Assembly: GCF_964030935.1 (NCBI RefSeq)
Contig: NZ_OZ034990.1
Location: 744,001 to 808,000, forward strand
DNA from: Rickettsiella endosymbiont of Aleochara curtula
GTDB taxonomy: Bacteria; Pseudomonadota; Gammaproteobacteria; Diplorickettsiales; Diplorickettsiaceae
Length of the DNA: 64,000 nucleotides
Direction of reading: 5' to 3'
This document shows, one piece after another, positions 1-8,464 of the stretch. A program made the translations under genes and the position numbers. The notes under the pieces were generated by a model that saw only the letters and a program-made list of their open reading frames with translations, was not told the origin of the DNA and did not search any database. Numbering within the stretch: position 1 is the stretch's first letter; every line of letters starts with the position of its first letter.

Positions 1-458
1 TTCTTTTTAAAATTCTGTAATTGATAATGAAATTTTCTATGGTATCTGCTTTTCGAAAAACATTTATCTATCGCTTTTTTTAATTCTTTAACTTGACATA
101 CCTTGATTAAAACACCATCCGCTCCCCAAGCCAGATATTTTTCTTCATCATACCTATTAACGTAAGCACTCCATACTAATAAGGGCGTCCCTACATTGAG
201 TGGGCTTTCACGTACCTTTTTAATCACTTCTTTGCCGGTTACGCCACTTAAACCGAGATCTTCAACAATTAAATCATAGACCTTACTCTGTATTTGTTCT
301 ACGGCCGTGATGCCATTATCTGCCAGTTCTACTTCATAACCGAGTTGTTTTAAATAATGCGTCATTATTTTTTGGCACGGTATGTAGTCTTCAACTAACA
401 AGGCGCGTTTGCCAATAGTCACACTTGTCTCTTGCAGTTGTTTTTCTTGGTGTTCCAT
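1..458 (-). CDS. Orphan response-regulator receiver domain protein (3' end outside window)
   Basis: Reads from ATG at 458 to the window edge without a stop, so at least 152 residues; the C-terminus is missing. It is a CheY-like receiver: acidic pair E23-D24 in LLVED, likely phospho-acceptor D67 in DLIVEDLGLSG, a Ser in LLVWSAY and a conserved Lys in GVLIK. No output domain is seen in the visible part. A purine-rich AAGGGA precedes the ATG. No histidine kinase is adjacent, so its partner is unknown. Phosphorylation-dependent signalling is expected from the family. Confidence 0.8.
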   Translation of the reverse strand, partial: MEHQEKQLQETSVTIGKRALLVEDYIPCQKIMTHYLKQLGYEVELADNGITAVEQIQSKVYDLIVEDLGLSGVTGKEVIKKVRESPLNVGTPLLVWSAYVNRYDEEKYLAWGADGVLIKVCQVKELKKAIDKCFSKSRYHRKFHYQLQNFKK

Positions 459-574
459 GCTTATCCCTTATAGATGTCTAATTAAATTTAAAAATATGAT
501 TTTTTTATCAAAAAAATAATTATGCAGAAATAAAAAATAAAAAGTAAGCTGTCTAAAAGGACAGTAGAATTAAT

Positions 575-1015
575 TTAATGACGAGAAGCACGTATATCAA
601 ATTTGTTTATTTTGAATAATAGTATGAGCAAAATAACTAATAATAGAATAAATGGACTTAGCCATAAGCAGTAGGTTAAACCTGAAAAAGCGGGCTTAAA
701 AGAAATGAAATTACCATAACGACTCACCAAATAATTTCTAATTTGGACAGTCGATTCGCCATTTTTAATCCGTCGATAAATCACCAAGCGTAAATCTTTG
801 GCGAGTGGTGCATTCGAATCCGCTAAATTTTGATTTTGACAAACCAGACAGCGCATTTCATGAATAATTTCTGCAAATTGGTTATTTTTCTGTGTTGAAT
901 CAAAGACATACATTTCACTTAACTTAGCCACGGCTAATGGTGAAAACAATATTACCAAACAAAAAACTCCGCTTAAACCAAACTGCGTTAAAGATTTTCT
1001 ATTAGATAGGTGCAT
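575..1015 (-). CDS. ccmH: Cytochrome c-type biogenesis protein CcmH (CcmL-type, short form)
   Basis: 146 residues. N-terminal signal/anchor segment (about 10-30), the family motif RCLVCQNQ with redox cysteines C56 and C59, and a C-terminal membrane segment (about 113-135). CcmH reduces apocytochrome c cysteines in the periplasm and acts with CcmF in haem ligation. It has the length of the short CcmH domain; no CcmI-like TPR extension is fused. It is last in the ccmF-ccmG-ccmH run, 30 bp after ccmG. Confidence 0.93.
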   Translation of the reverse strand: MHLSNRKSLTQFGLSGVFCLVILFSPLAVAKLSEMYVFDSTQKNNQFAEIIHEMRCLVCQNQNLADSNAPLAKDLRLVIYRRIKNGESTVQIRNYLVSRYGNFISFKPAFSGLTYCLWLSPFILLLVILLILLFKINKFDIRASRH

Positions 1016-1045
1016 GCTTAATCCTGAGTATAAAAGAAACTTTTA

Positions 1046-1564
1046 TTAGACAGATGAATGAATTAAGGTTGTCATTTGTTGAGTCCATACGCTGGCAGTG
1101 AGCGGCCCGACCTGCTTATAGCGTATGACACCCTGCGGATCGATTAAATAACTTTCCGGCACGCCGTAAACACCGAGATCGATAGCCAACGAACCTTCTG
1201 GATCAAAGATAATTTTTTGGAATGGATTGCCTTGCTGTCTTAGCCAACGTCGTGCGCGCTGCAAGTCATCACGGTAATTTAAACCAATCATTTCGATCGT
1301 ATGTTTTTTTCGTAAGCTTAACAAAAAGGACTGTTCTTCGGTACAGGTTAAACACCAGCTTGACCATACGACTAACAATGTCCAATGTTGTAAAAATATT
1401 TTTTTTCTTAATCTGGTGGATTTTTTTAGTAAATCATTCGCTAAAAATTCTGGGATGGGTTTGTTAATTAATGGCGATGGCAGTAGATTAGGATCCTTTG
1501 CAAGCCCTTGCCATAGAAAAAAGACCAAGATCAACAAAACAATCAGCGGAAGAATATAACGCAT
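1046..1564 (-). CDS. ccmG: Thiol:disulfide interchange protein CcmG/DsbE
   Basis: 172 residues from ATG at 1564: one N-terminal membrane anchor, then a periplasmic thioredoxin fold with active-site WCLTC (C71 and C74). The later GVYGVPESYLID stretch carries the cis-Pro loop typical of DsbE. It keeps apocytochrome thiols reduced for CcmH/CcmF. A longer reading frame from a TTG at 1603 would add 13 residues read through the adjacent repeat element, so the ATG directly before MRYILPL is preferred. No strong Shine-Dalgarno is visible; coupling from ccmF is interrupted by the repeat. Confidence 0.93.
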   Translation of the reverse strand: MRYILPLIVLLILVFFLWQGLAKDPNLLPSPLINKPIPEFLANDLLKKSTRLRKKIFLQHWTLLVVWSSWCLTCTEEQSFLLSLRKKHTIEMIGLNYRDDLQRARRWLRQQGNPFQKIIFDPEGSLAIDLGVYGVPESYLIDPQGVIRYKQVGPLTASVWTQQMTTLIHSSV

Positions 1565-1575
1565 CGGTGTATCAA

Positions 1576-1698
1576 TATACTCACAGCAATTGGATTTTGG
1601 CAAGGCGCCGCGAATGAAGCAGCCGGAGTGTATCTAATATACATGGGGATTGCGAGTTGAGCGACAACACAGCCAGAAATACAAGTGCGAAGAGTCTA
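1576..1698 (+). repeat. Family A palindromic repeat, copy A1 (between ccmF and ccmG)
   Basis: About 123 bp beginning TATACTCACAGCAATTGG and ending GTGCGAAGAGT. The two halves are imperfect inverted repeats, so the whole unit can fold into a long hairpin. The ccmF stop codon (TAG, complement of 1696-1698) lies at its right edge. Other copies are near 15.9, 21.7, 28.6, 48.7 and 60.6 kb. Confidence 0.9.
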
Positions 1699-3606
1699 TT
1701 TAATTTTTTTATAGCGTCTGGAAAGTATAGCCCATACACCGCCGAGCATCATGCAAAGTCCACCCACCCAAATCCAACGCACAAAAGGTTTGTAATAAAA
1801 GCGTAAGGCCCAAGTCTGTTTGCCCACCGGCTCGGCCAAAGACACATATAAATCGCGCCATAGTCCAACCGCGATTGCCGGTTTACTGATCATGACATCG
1901 GTTATGGGATAATATCGTAATTGTGGGTGTAGCAATTGATTACTGTGGCGATTGACTTGAATATTGGCTACTGCGCCGGTGTAGTTGGGCCCTTGTAAGG
2001 CATATACTTGTTGCAATCTAAAGTGATAACCCGCTAATGATAAGTCATCCCCGACGCTCATCCGCACATTACGCTCAAGGCTATAATAACTACTTAAAAT
2101 GATGCCTATCGCTAATATAGCGACGCCTAAATGTGCGACTAACATCGCGCCCTGCGTTTTAAAAATATTTTTTAAGCTTAATTTTTTTTTGAATGATGCG
2201 GCCAATAACTGCAAAGTATTTAATATAATCCATAATGCTAAACCTAAACCTATGAGCGCTTGCCATTGCATATCCTTACTAAATAGAATAATTAATATAA
2301 AGCTAAGACTGAAAGAGCTTAACAGGATACTGACGATCTTTTTCAATACATCGGCACGCACATTTTGTTTCCAGGGAATTAAATAGGATAGGCCCATAAA
2401 AAATAATAATAAAATCGCAAATGGCGCAAACACGATATTAAAATACGGCGCGCCTACGGAAAGTTTACCTAAACCAAGCACTTCAATGATCAAAGGATAG
2501 AGCGTGCCAAGTAACACGGTAAATATCACCACACTTAATAAAACATTATTCACGATTAACAAGGTAGTGCGTGAGAGTAAGCTAATCTGGGCAGTGGGCT
2601 GTTTAAAATGTTGGATCTTGAAGGCATAAATGCCCAATGCTGTTCCTATCAGTACCACTAATAAACCTAACATGAAAACTCCACGCCAGGGATCAACGGC
2701 AAAGGCATGCACCGAAATTAAAATTCCGGAACGCACGATAAAAGTGCCGATTAAACTTAACGCAAACGTTAAGATAGCCAGTAATATAACCCAGGTTTTT
2801 AGTAATTCTTCTTTCTCTACCACTAATAAGGAATGAATTAATGCAGTGCCGGCTAACCAAGGTAATAGTGAGGCGTTTTCTACAGGATCCCAAAACCACC
2901 AACCTCCCCAACCTAACACGCGGTACGCCCACCAACTGCCGGATACAATTCCCCAGGTCAAAAAACACCAGGCAGCTAAGGTCCACGGTCGCATTCGGTT
3001 TGCCCATTGCTTATCAAAGCGACCGCTTAATAATGCGGCGATGGCAAACGCAAAGCTGACCGAAAAACCGACATAACCCATATAGAGTAACGGTGGATGA
3101 AATATTAAGCCGGGATCTTGTAATAAAGGATTGAGATCACGTCCATCCATCAATCTTTCGGTTGCTAAACTAAATGGATTGGAGAGTGTCAATAAAAATA
3201 ATAAAAAACCTGCGCTGATGAATCCTAGTACCGCTACGATTCGCGCTAGCTTGGCAGGTTCTAGGCTTGGATTGAATATGATAACTGCGACTGTCCATAG
3301 ATTTAAAATAAAAACCCATAATAATATGGAACCTTCATGCCCGCCCCATACGGCACACACGCGATAAAACCAAGGCAAGTGCGTATTAGAATTTTGCGCT
3401 ACATACGCAAAAGAAAAATCATTCGTTAAAAAAGCATACGCTAAACTTATAAGTGCTAGTGTAACCAAGCTAAATTGCGACCAACTTACCGGTTTAATCC
3501 ATTTTAACCAGCTCAAATGTTGATAATTAAGCCCTACTAAAGGAACATAGCATTGGATGATGGCTAGAAAAAAAGCGCCTAATAATAGCGCGTAAGAATA
3601 TGTCAC
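1696..3606 (-). CDS. ccmF: Cytochrome c haem lyase subunit CcmF
   Basis: 636 residues, polytopic inner-membrane protein. It has the VWGGHEGS motif near 87-94 and the tryptophan-rich WGGWWFWDPVENASLLPW signature at about 233-250, which presents haem in the CcmF/CcmC (HHP) family. It joins haem to apocytochrome c with CcmH. Family length is about 630-660, so it is intact. It is first in the local ccmFGH run; ccmE and ccmD, normally just upstream, are absent here. Confidence 0.97.
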   Translation of the reverse strand: MTYSYALLLGAFFLAIIQCYVPLVGLNYQHLSWLKWIKPVSWSQFSLVTLALISLAYAFLTNDFSFAYVAQNSNTHLPWFYRVCAVWGGHEGSILLWVFILNLWTVAVIIFNPSLEPAKLARIVAVLGFISAGFLLFLLTLSNPFSLATERLMDGRDLNPLLQDPGLIFHPPLLYMGYVGFSVSFAFAIAALLSGRFDKQWANRMRPWTLAAWCFLTWGIVSGSWWAYRVLGWGGWWFWDPVENASLLPWLAGTALIHSLLVVEKEELLKTWVILLAILTFALSLIGTFIVRSGILISVHAFAVDPWRGVFMLGLLVVLIGTALGIYAFKIQHFKQPTAQISLLSRTTLLIVNNVLLSVVIFTVLLGTLYPLIIEVLGLGKLSVGAPYFNIVFAPFAILLLFFMGLSYLIPWKQNVRADVLKKIVSILLSSFSLSFILIILFSKDMQWQALIGLGLALWIILNTLQLLAASFKKKLSLKNIFKTQGAMLVAHLGVAILAIGIILSSYYSLERNVRMSVGDDLSLAGYHFRLQQVYALQGPNYTGAVANIQVNRHSNQLLHPQLRYYPITDVMISKPAIAVGLWRDLYVSLAEPVGKQTWALRFYYKPFVRWIWVGGLCMMLGGVWAILSRRYKKIK

Positions 3607-3809
3607 AGAAAACTTCCTTTGTTTTATTTCTACATTTAGAATTTTATTATTTTTAAATCATATCTTTATATAAGTATAAATAGATAATATATGAAAAATA
3701 ACCACCCAGATTGTAAAATTAATTAAAAATCACATGAAAAAGCTCATTGATTAATAATAATTTAAGTACTAATATTGTATCGTCTTTATTTATATACGGA
3801 GATAATATA

Positions 3810-3998
3810 ATGGATAAAATTGAAACCATGTGGTGTCAATATAATGCACCTTGTTGGCAAAAAAACCAAGTCCCTCATTGGGTTCAAGCGGACATCTGTT
3901 GGCTTGCTACCTCGGAAACAACTTGGATTCATAGTGAACCAGCCAACAATGGCAATCATTTTTACAACTCGCTCCTATTTTACCCTGCCGGCAGCTAA
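3810..3998 (+). CDS. Small tryptophan-rich protein, unrecognised
   Basis: 62 codons from ATG at 3810, with an ACGGAG Shine-Dalgarno 8 nt upstream. Tryptophans fall at residues 8, 16, 24, 31 and 39, almost exactly every eight residues, with cysteines at 9, 15 and 30; the last 20 residues lack both. No signal peptide or membrane segment. It is convergent with the methyltransferase end of the accessory cluster and is followed by a GC-rich hairpin. It could be a small structured protein, a peptide precursor or a chance ORF. I do not recognise it. Confidence 0.4.
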   Translation: MDKIETMWCQYNAPCWQKNQVPHWVQADICWLATSETTWIHSEPANNGNHFYNSLLFYPAGS

Positions 3999-4008
3999 AA
4001 TTAGATTG

Positions 4009-4028
4009 GGGGTGGGACATCCTACCCC
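4009..4028 (+). terminator. GC-rich hairpin after the small Trp-rich ORF
   Basis: GGGGTGGG and CCTACCCC pair around an ACAT loop (one G-U pair), 11 bp after the stop at 3998. No U-tract follows, so it may be a weak terminator or only an RNA-stabilising stem. It stands out in otherwise A+T-rich DNA. Confidence 0.4.
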
Positions 4029-4084
4029 TGTAAAGCCAATAGTATAAATAAATGTGCAAATCATCCCAGTAAAACTTAATTTTT

Positions 4085-4933
4085 TTAAATTTTTTCATAA
4101 CTTAGTAGTTGATTGTTCCTAAGTTTTTGTCTGACCATAGACATTTGGGAAGCTGTTATCGTAAAAACATCAAATCCTATAATATTTTTATTATAGCTAG
4201 ATCTTGCTAAATAAGACGTAATAAATGTTTTAAGAAAGCAGTCTCGAACCACATCAGGAACAGGATCTAGATAAGGTAACCACGGGCGAGCAAAATTTAT
4301 TAAGGATTCACGGTCTGGAAATTCTTTAGTAATTTTTTTATATGCATAGCTAGTTTCAGTAAACCCATATTTCTCAACTAAATCTATATGTAGCTTGGGG
4401 GAAAAATCATTTTTAGGCGCTTGATAATTTATAAAATAATTTCTCCATATTTTTTCTTTCCGTAATTCTAAAAAAGTATTTTCGATGCACGGATTATTAA
4501 GAGGAATAAGTAAAAAGATATTTCCTTTTTCTGCTAAACACTTGGTTATACCAGAAATTACTTTTTCATGCTGCTTGATCCATGATAATGTCCAAAAAGA
4601 AATTACCCAATCATAGTAAATTTTTTTCAAACCGTAACGACCAAATTGCAAGGCTTGTGCATCCATCTCTATAAAATTTAAATTTTCTATCGATCCATAT
4701 TGTTTTCTAGCATACCGAATCATTTTTCCTGATACATCAATTCCGGTAAGTTTTCCATTAATAATTCGTTTTGATAAGGCCGCAGTAATTCTTCCTGGGC
4801 CGCAGCCTATATCTAATATTTTTTGATTAGATTTAATGGGCAGATCTTTCAGTATAGATATTGCACTTCCATATTGAAAGTCACTATTTTTTTCGTATTC
4901 GCTAGGATCCCACCTGTCTAACACATCAGACAT
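4085..4933 (-). CDS. Class I SAM-dependent methyltransferase (Tam/JHAMT-like)
   Basis: 282 residues. The SAM-binding motif ILDIGCGPGRITAAL lies near residues 39-53, followed by the acidic GIDVSGKMI strand and a FIEMDAQAL motif. The opening WDPSEYEKNSDFQYGSA resembles trans-aconitate and juvenile-hormone-acid-type O-methyltransferases, which methylate small carboxylic acids; the true substrate is unknown. Last gene of a minus-strand run, 20 bp behind a DHA1 exporter, which suggests a tailoring role in the same pathway. Confidence 0.75.
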   Translation of the reverse strand: MSDVLDRWDPSEYEKNSDFQYGSAISILKDLPIKSNQKILDIGCGPGRITAALSKRIINGKLTGIDVSGKMIRYARKQYGSIENLNFIEMDAQALQFGRYGLKKIYYDWVISFWTLSWIKQHEKVISGITKCLAEKGNIFLLIPLNNPCIENTFLELRKEKIWRNYFINYQAPKNDFSPKLHIDLVEKYGFTETSYAYKKITKEFPDRESLINFARPWLPYLDPVPDVVRDCFLKTFITSYLARSSYNKNIIGFDVFTITASQMSMVRQKLRNNQLLSYEKI

Positions 4934-4953
4934 AATTTTACCTTATTTTAAAC

Positions 4954-6069
4954 TCAGAAATGAATCATACTTGCAATTAAACTGCCAAAAAACCCAAATA
5001 AATTCATTGCCGTTGAAAATACAGCCATTTTTACTCCCATAGGAGCCTCTACTGATTCAATTGCTTTTCTATGTAAAGCATAAAAAACTAAACCTGTGCT
5101 TAATGTAAAAGCTGTTAGAAAAAATAAAACCATACTTCCATTATTTGGTAGTAAAGTAAGTGTAAAAATGACACAAATGGAAAAAAACAAGGCGCTTATT
5201 AATCCATAGCGAATGATGAGATTAACTTTTGTAATAAACACACGAATTAAATGAGTACCGATAATAAATCCACCATAAACGATGGACTGAACTATTCCAA
5301 AATAAAATACGCTTAGTCCTAAATATTTAATAATATAAAATGGACTGAAAGTATCCCAACACATCATAGCTGCAAATAAAAGACAAAATGGAAGTGTAAA
5401 ATATAGGAAATTTCTGTTAATGCTTACTATTTTGAAATTTTTTAAAGTGTCTTTGCATGACAAATTTATTTTTTTTTCTTGGGTCTCAGGCATATACAAA
5501 TAAAGCAAATAAAGGGCCAAAGCTGCTATTAAAGCAAGTAGAAAAAATATATTCCGCCAAGAAAATATATTTATCAAAAAGCTTCCTAAAAAGGGTCCTA
5601 TAGCCGGAGCTAATACAGTTATACCTCCCATCCAAGATAAAGTTTTAATAGCCTGTTCGCTGTCAAGTAACTCATGTATAGCTGCATATCCAGTTACTAA
5701 AATACTACTCACCACACAACCTTGAATAAATCGTGCAGCGATAAAAATACCAATATTACTTGTTAGTGCGCACAACATACTCGCCATTACAAAAAATAAT
5801 CCACTCCCTAATAAAACTTGACGACGCCCAAAATGATCTGCCAAAGGGCCTAGAAAAATTTGAAAACTAGATGCTCCCAAAAACCAAATTGCTATGGTTA
5901 ATTGTGCTAAACTTGCGTTAACTCCAAATGTTTGACTCATGGCTGGTAAAGCGGGCAAGTACATATTAGTTGCAAAATATAATGGTAATTCATAAAAGAT
6001 TAGACATAATGGAAATAACCATAGAATTTTCTTATCCGTAGGTAAAGCATTTATCGTTTCTGCCGACAT
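4954..6069 (-). CDS. MFS transporter, DHA1 (Bcr/CflA-like) drug/metabolite exporter
   Basis: 371 residues with about 12 hydrophobic segments. The MFS motif A loop GPLADHFGRRQVLL follows the second helix, and MYLPALPAMSQTFG near the N-terminus plus GPFLGSFL in helix 5 are typical of drug/proton antiporters. It probably exports a small molecule in exchange for protons. It lies 14 bp after the epimerase-like gene and 20 bp before the methyltransferase, so the three are likely cotranscribed. Slightly shorter than usual (390-410) but without an obvious break. Confidence 0.8.
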   Translation of the reverse strand: MSAETINALPTDKKILWLFPLCLIFYELPLYFATNMYLPALPAMSQTFGVNASLAQLTIAIWFLGASSFQIFLGPLADHFGRRQVLLGSGLFFVMASMLCALTSNIGIFIAARFIQGCVVSSILVTGYAAIHELLDSEQAIKTLSWMGGITVLAPAIGPFLGSFLINIFSWRNIFFLLALIAALALYLLYLYMPETQEKKINLSCKDTLKNFKIVSINRNFLYFTLPFCLLFAAMMCWDTFSPFYIIKYLGLSVFYFGIVQSIVYGGFIIGTHLIRVFITKVNLIIRYGLISALFFSICVIFTLTLLPNNGSMVLFFLTAFTLSTGLVFYALHRKAIESVEAPMGVKMAVFSTAMNLFGFFGSLIASMIHF

Positions 6070-6083
6070 ATTTTGAGTCCCTT

Positions 6084-7073
6084 CTAAATAAGCTCGTTTA
6101 AACTTAAATAATAATGTTGCTTGTCGCGAAGTAGATCATTATTTAACGCTGCAGTCGCTTCAATAATTTTCTTTATACCCTGAGACAAATCAATATGCGG
6201 CTTTAAATTCAAAACCGATTCCGTTTTACGCATATCAGCCCATAATCTATGAGCATAAATTTTAATAGGGATCGGCACATAACGTGGCTTGACTTTTTTA
6301 CCCAATATTTGTGCTATGTGTTGAATTACATCATTAAAACTATATTCTTTACCAAAACCAACGTTCAACTCTTGAGTAGAAATATTTGCCTCTAAAGCTT
6401 TCAGAAAAAAAGTCGCCGCATCCTCAACAAAAATAAAATCTCGCGTTTGACGACCATCACCCCACACAACAGGCTCTTCTCCATGCATAATGGCCCAAGT
6501 AAATAATGAAACAATATTGGCATATCCTCCCTTAGTATGTTCGCCTACACCGTAAACTGAAAAGGGTCTTAAGCCAATACAGGTGATTCCATAGCGCTCG
6601 CTGTAACGTCGTGCCTCTTGCTCACAAAACAATTTACACCCTGCTTTACTATCGGGTGGATTAAGCGGCATACTTTCGTGGTAAGGAACTTGGTTTCCTT
6701 CATAAACTGCGCTTGTGCTAGCCCATACGACTTTCTTAATAGCATGTTTTTTAGCGGCTTCCATAACAGTTTTAAATCCCATCAGCGTAAATTCACAGGC
6801 CTCTAAATCATTTTCTTCATGCATCAGAAAGGAAGATGGCGCTGCAAGATGAATGATGGCTTGTTTTCCTTTAGATAGTTCAGAAATCAACTTCCAATTA
6901 CGCGTATCTCCTTCTACCCATTGAATATTTTTATGTGTGTAAATTTGATTACGATTTGAAAATCGAAAACTATCTAATGCATCAACCCAATAACCTGATT
7001 CCGCCAATTGCTTAACTAAGGTCCTGCCAATAAAACCTGCCGCTCCTGTAACTAGTAACCTTTTTTCTAACAT
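6084..7073 (-). CDS. NAD-dependent epimerase/dehydratase-like protein lacking the usual catalytic Tyr
   Basis: 329 residues from ATG at 7073, chosen because AAAGGAGT lies 6 nt upstream; an upstream in-frame ATG at 7124 has no such site. Rossmann motif GAAGFIG near residues 9-15, conserved ASTSAVYEG, LRPFSVYG and GDGRQTRDFIFVEDAA all fit extended SDR sugar-nucleotide epimerases. In the YxxxK active site, however, the sequence reads SKAGCKL: the Lys is kept but Tyr is replaced by Lys. It may be catalytically altered or use another residue. Middle gene of the accessory operon. Confidence 0.78.
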   Translation of the reverse strand: MLEKRLLVTGAAGFIGRTLVKQLAESGYWVDALDSFRFSNRNQIYTHKNIQWVEGDTRNWKLISELSKGKQAIIHLAAPSSFLMHEENDLEACEFTLMGFKTVMEAAKKHAIKKVVWASTSAVYEGNQVPYHESMPLNPPDSKAGCKLFCEQEARRYSERYGITCIGLRPFSVYGVGEHTKGGYANIVSLFTWAIMHGEEPVVWGDGRQTRDFIFVEDAATFFLKALEANISTQELNVGFGKEYSFNDVIQHIAQILGKKVKPRYVPIPIKIYAHRLWADMRKTESVLNLKPHIDLSQGIKKIIEATAALNNDLLRDKQHYYLSLNELI

Positions 7074-7153
7074 AAATACTCCTTTAGATATGTTAACAAT
7101 AAATTTATGATATGAAAATATCAATTATGACTTTTTAACATCTATAATCAAAC

Positions 7154-8464
7154 CTAAACTTCGATTTCTTGTATTTCTTCCATTTTTTCATGGCATGATT
7201 TCATTGAATTAAAAATCTCATGATGTAATATCTTTAAAATTTCTTCGCGCCCCTGTTGACATTTATTGGCAAAAACACCTTCATTACTTTTAACAATTAA
7301 ATCTTCTATTTTTTTTATTTCATAAAATTTAAAAATCGCATTGACGCCTGAGCTAAATAAAGATTTGTCAAGCTTCTTTTTACTTGTCTCAAGCTCTTTA
7401 TAAAATTTTTTGGAACTAGGACTTCTCAAGAGAGTATGAATCAGATCTTTAATCTGTTGTATTGAGTAATCATAGTAAGCCCAATTAGGTAAAATGGACT
7501 TAATGCGTGGCATTTCTTCAAGAACAGTGATTATTTTTTCTATGCAATCCTGTTGATCTATCGTTGCAAACTGATAAGGAGATACAAAAGATTTGTCATT
7601 AAAATTCACCTTCACCAAATATCCACGCTCAGGAGTAATATAATAAGGAAAACCATCCCACGCAGGTACTACAACGGGAGTGCCACAAGCTATTGATTCT
7701 AAAGGTGACTTTCCATAAGTTTCAAAAATGCTTAGTGCGCAAGAAATATAAATATCAGCCGCATTGTAAAGCTTTACTAGCTTATCTCTTTCTAGTCTAT
7801 AAAAAATGATTACATCTTTCGTAGAGTGAGCTAATGTATTATAATAATTAGGATCAATATGACTCGTGCTAATAATTAATTGGACATTTTGTTTTTGTTT
7901 TAACAACGATGAATAAATAGCTAATAAGGTTTCTAATCCCTTATCATTCATAAACCGCCCCGTATAAAGCATTATTTTTTTTTCTTTTGATAGTTGCAGC
8001 TCTTCTCGACATAAGCTTCTATTTAAAGGCTTAAAATCCTTTTTAATCCCAAATGTTGCTATGTTTTTTGCATTTATATCTACTATTTTTTTATAAGCAA
8101 CCGCCGCATGTTCTGAACCACATAAAATAATATCTTCTGAATGTGGATAGCTCCTCAGTAAAATAAAGTAAATTAAAATATCTAAAGGGTAAGCATTCGT
8201 ATGAGGAATAAGTATGGATGGACAATAAAAGCCCGCGCGACGGATAAAATATATTAAGGGTAGAGCCTCAATATATTCTGCAAGAATCAAATCAATTTGA
8301 TTTAAATCAAGTTGATTTGATAATTTTTTAAATGCAGATTCAAACAATGAAAAATTATGCTCTGAAGGTCTTAATTGTTTAATCGGAAAAAAATAAGTCG
8401 CATGCTCTTTAGTTATTTCTTTAAAATCATTTAATGTATCCGTTATACATAATATGTTTTTCAT
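7154..8464 (-). CDS. GT4-family glycosyltransferase with C-terminal extension
   Basis: 436 residues. The C-terminal GT-B domain shows LYTGRFMNDKGLETLL, then NAADIYISCAL and the FETYGKSPLESIACGTPVV segment holding the E-x7-E nucleotide-sugar motif of retaining GT4 enzymes. The N-terminal acceptor domain is divergent. About 110 extra charged residues follow the GT fold. Donor and acceptor cannot be read from the sequence. Its first 38 bp overlap the end of the upstream class V aminotransferase gene, so the two are translationally linked. Confidence 0.78.
   Translation of the reverse strand: MKNILCITDTLNDFKEITKEHATYFFPIKQLRPSEHNFSLFESAFKKLSNQLDLNQIDLILAEYIEALPLIYFIRRAGFYCPSILIPHTNAYPLDILIYFILLRSYPHSEDIILCGSEHAAVAYKKIVDINAKNIATFGIKKDFKPLNRSLCREELQLSKEKKIMLYTGRFMNDKGLETLLAIYSSLLKQKQNVQLIISTSHIDPNYYNTLAHSTKDVIIFYRLERDKLVKLYNAADIYISCALSIFETYGKSPLESIACGTPVVVPAWDGFPYYITPERGYLVKVNFNDKSFVSPYQFATIDQQDCIEKIITVLEEMPRIKSILPNWAYYDYSIQQIKDLIHTLLRSPSSKKFYKELETSKKKLDKSLFSSGVNAIFKFYEIKKIEDLIVKSNEGVFANKCQQGREEILKILHHEIFNSMKSCHEKMEEIQEIEV

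Noticed and set aside
1565-1603. In-frame upstream extension of ccmG from TTG
   Set aside because: The extra 13 codons are read from family A repeat sequence and are not part of the DsbE family; the ATG at 1564 precedes the anchor directly.
2693-3007. 104-residue ORF inside ccmF
   Set aside because: Out-of-frame shadow of a well-conserved gene.
3907-4098. Minus-strand ORF opposite the Trp-rich small ORF
   Set aside because: No ribosome site or recognisable pattern, and it overlaps the methyltransferase end; the plus-strand ORF has better signals.
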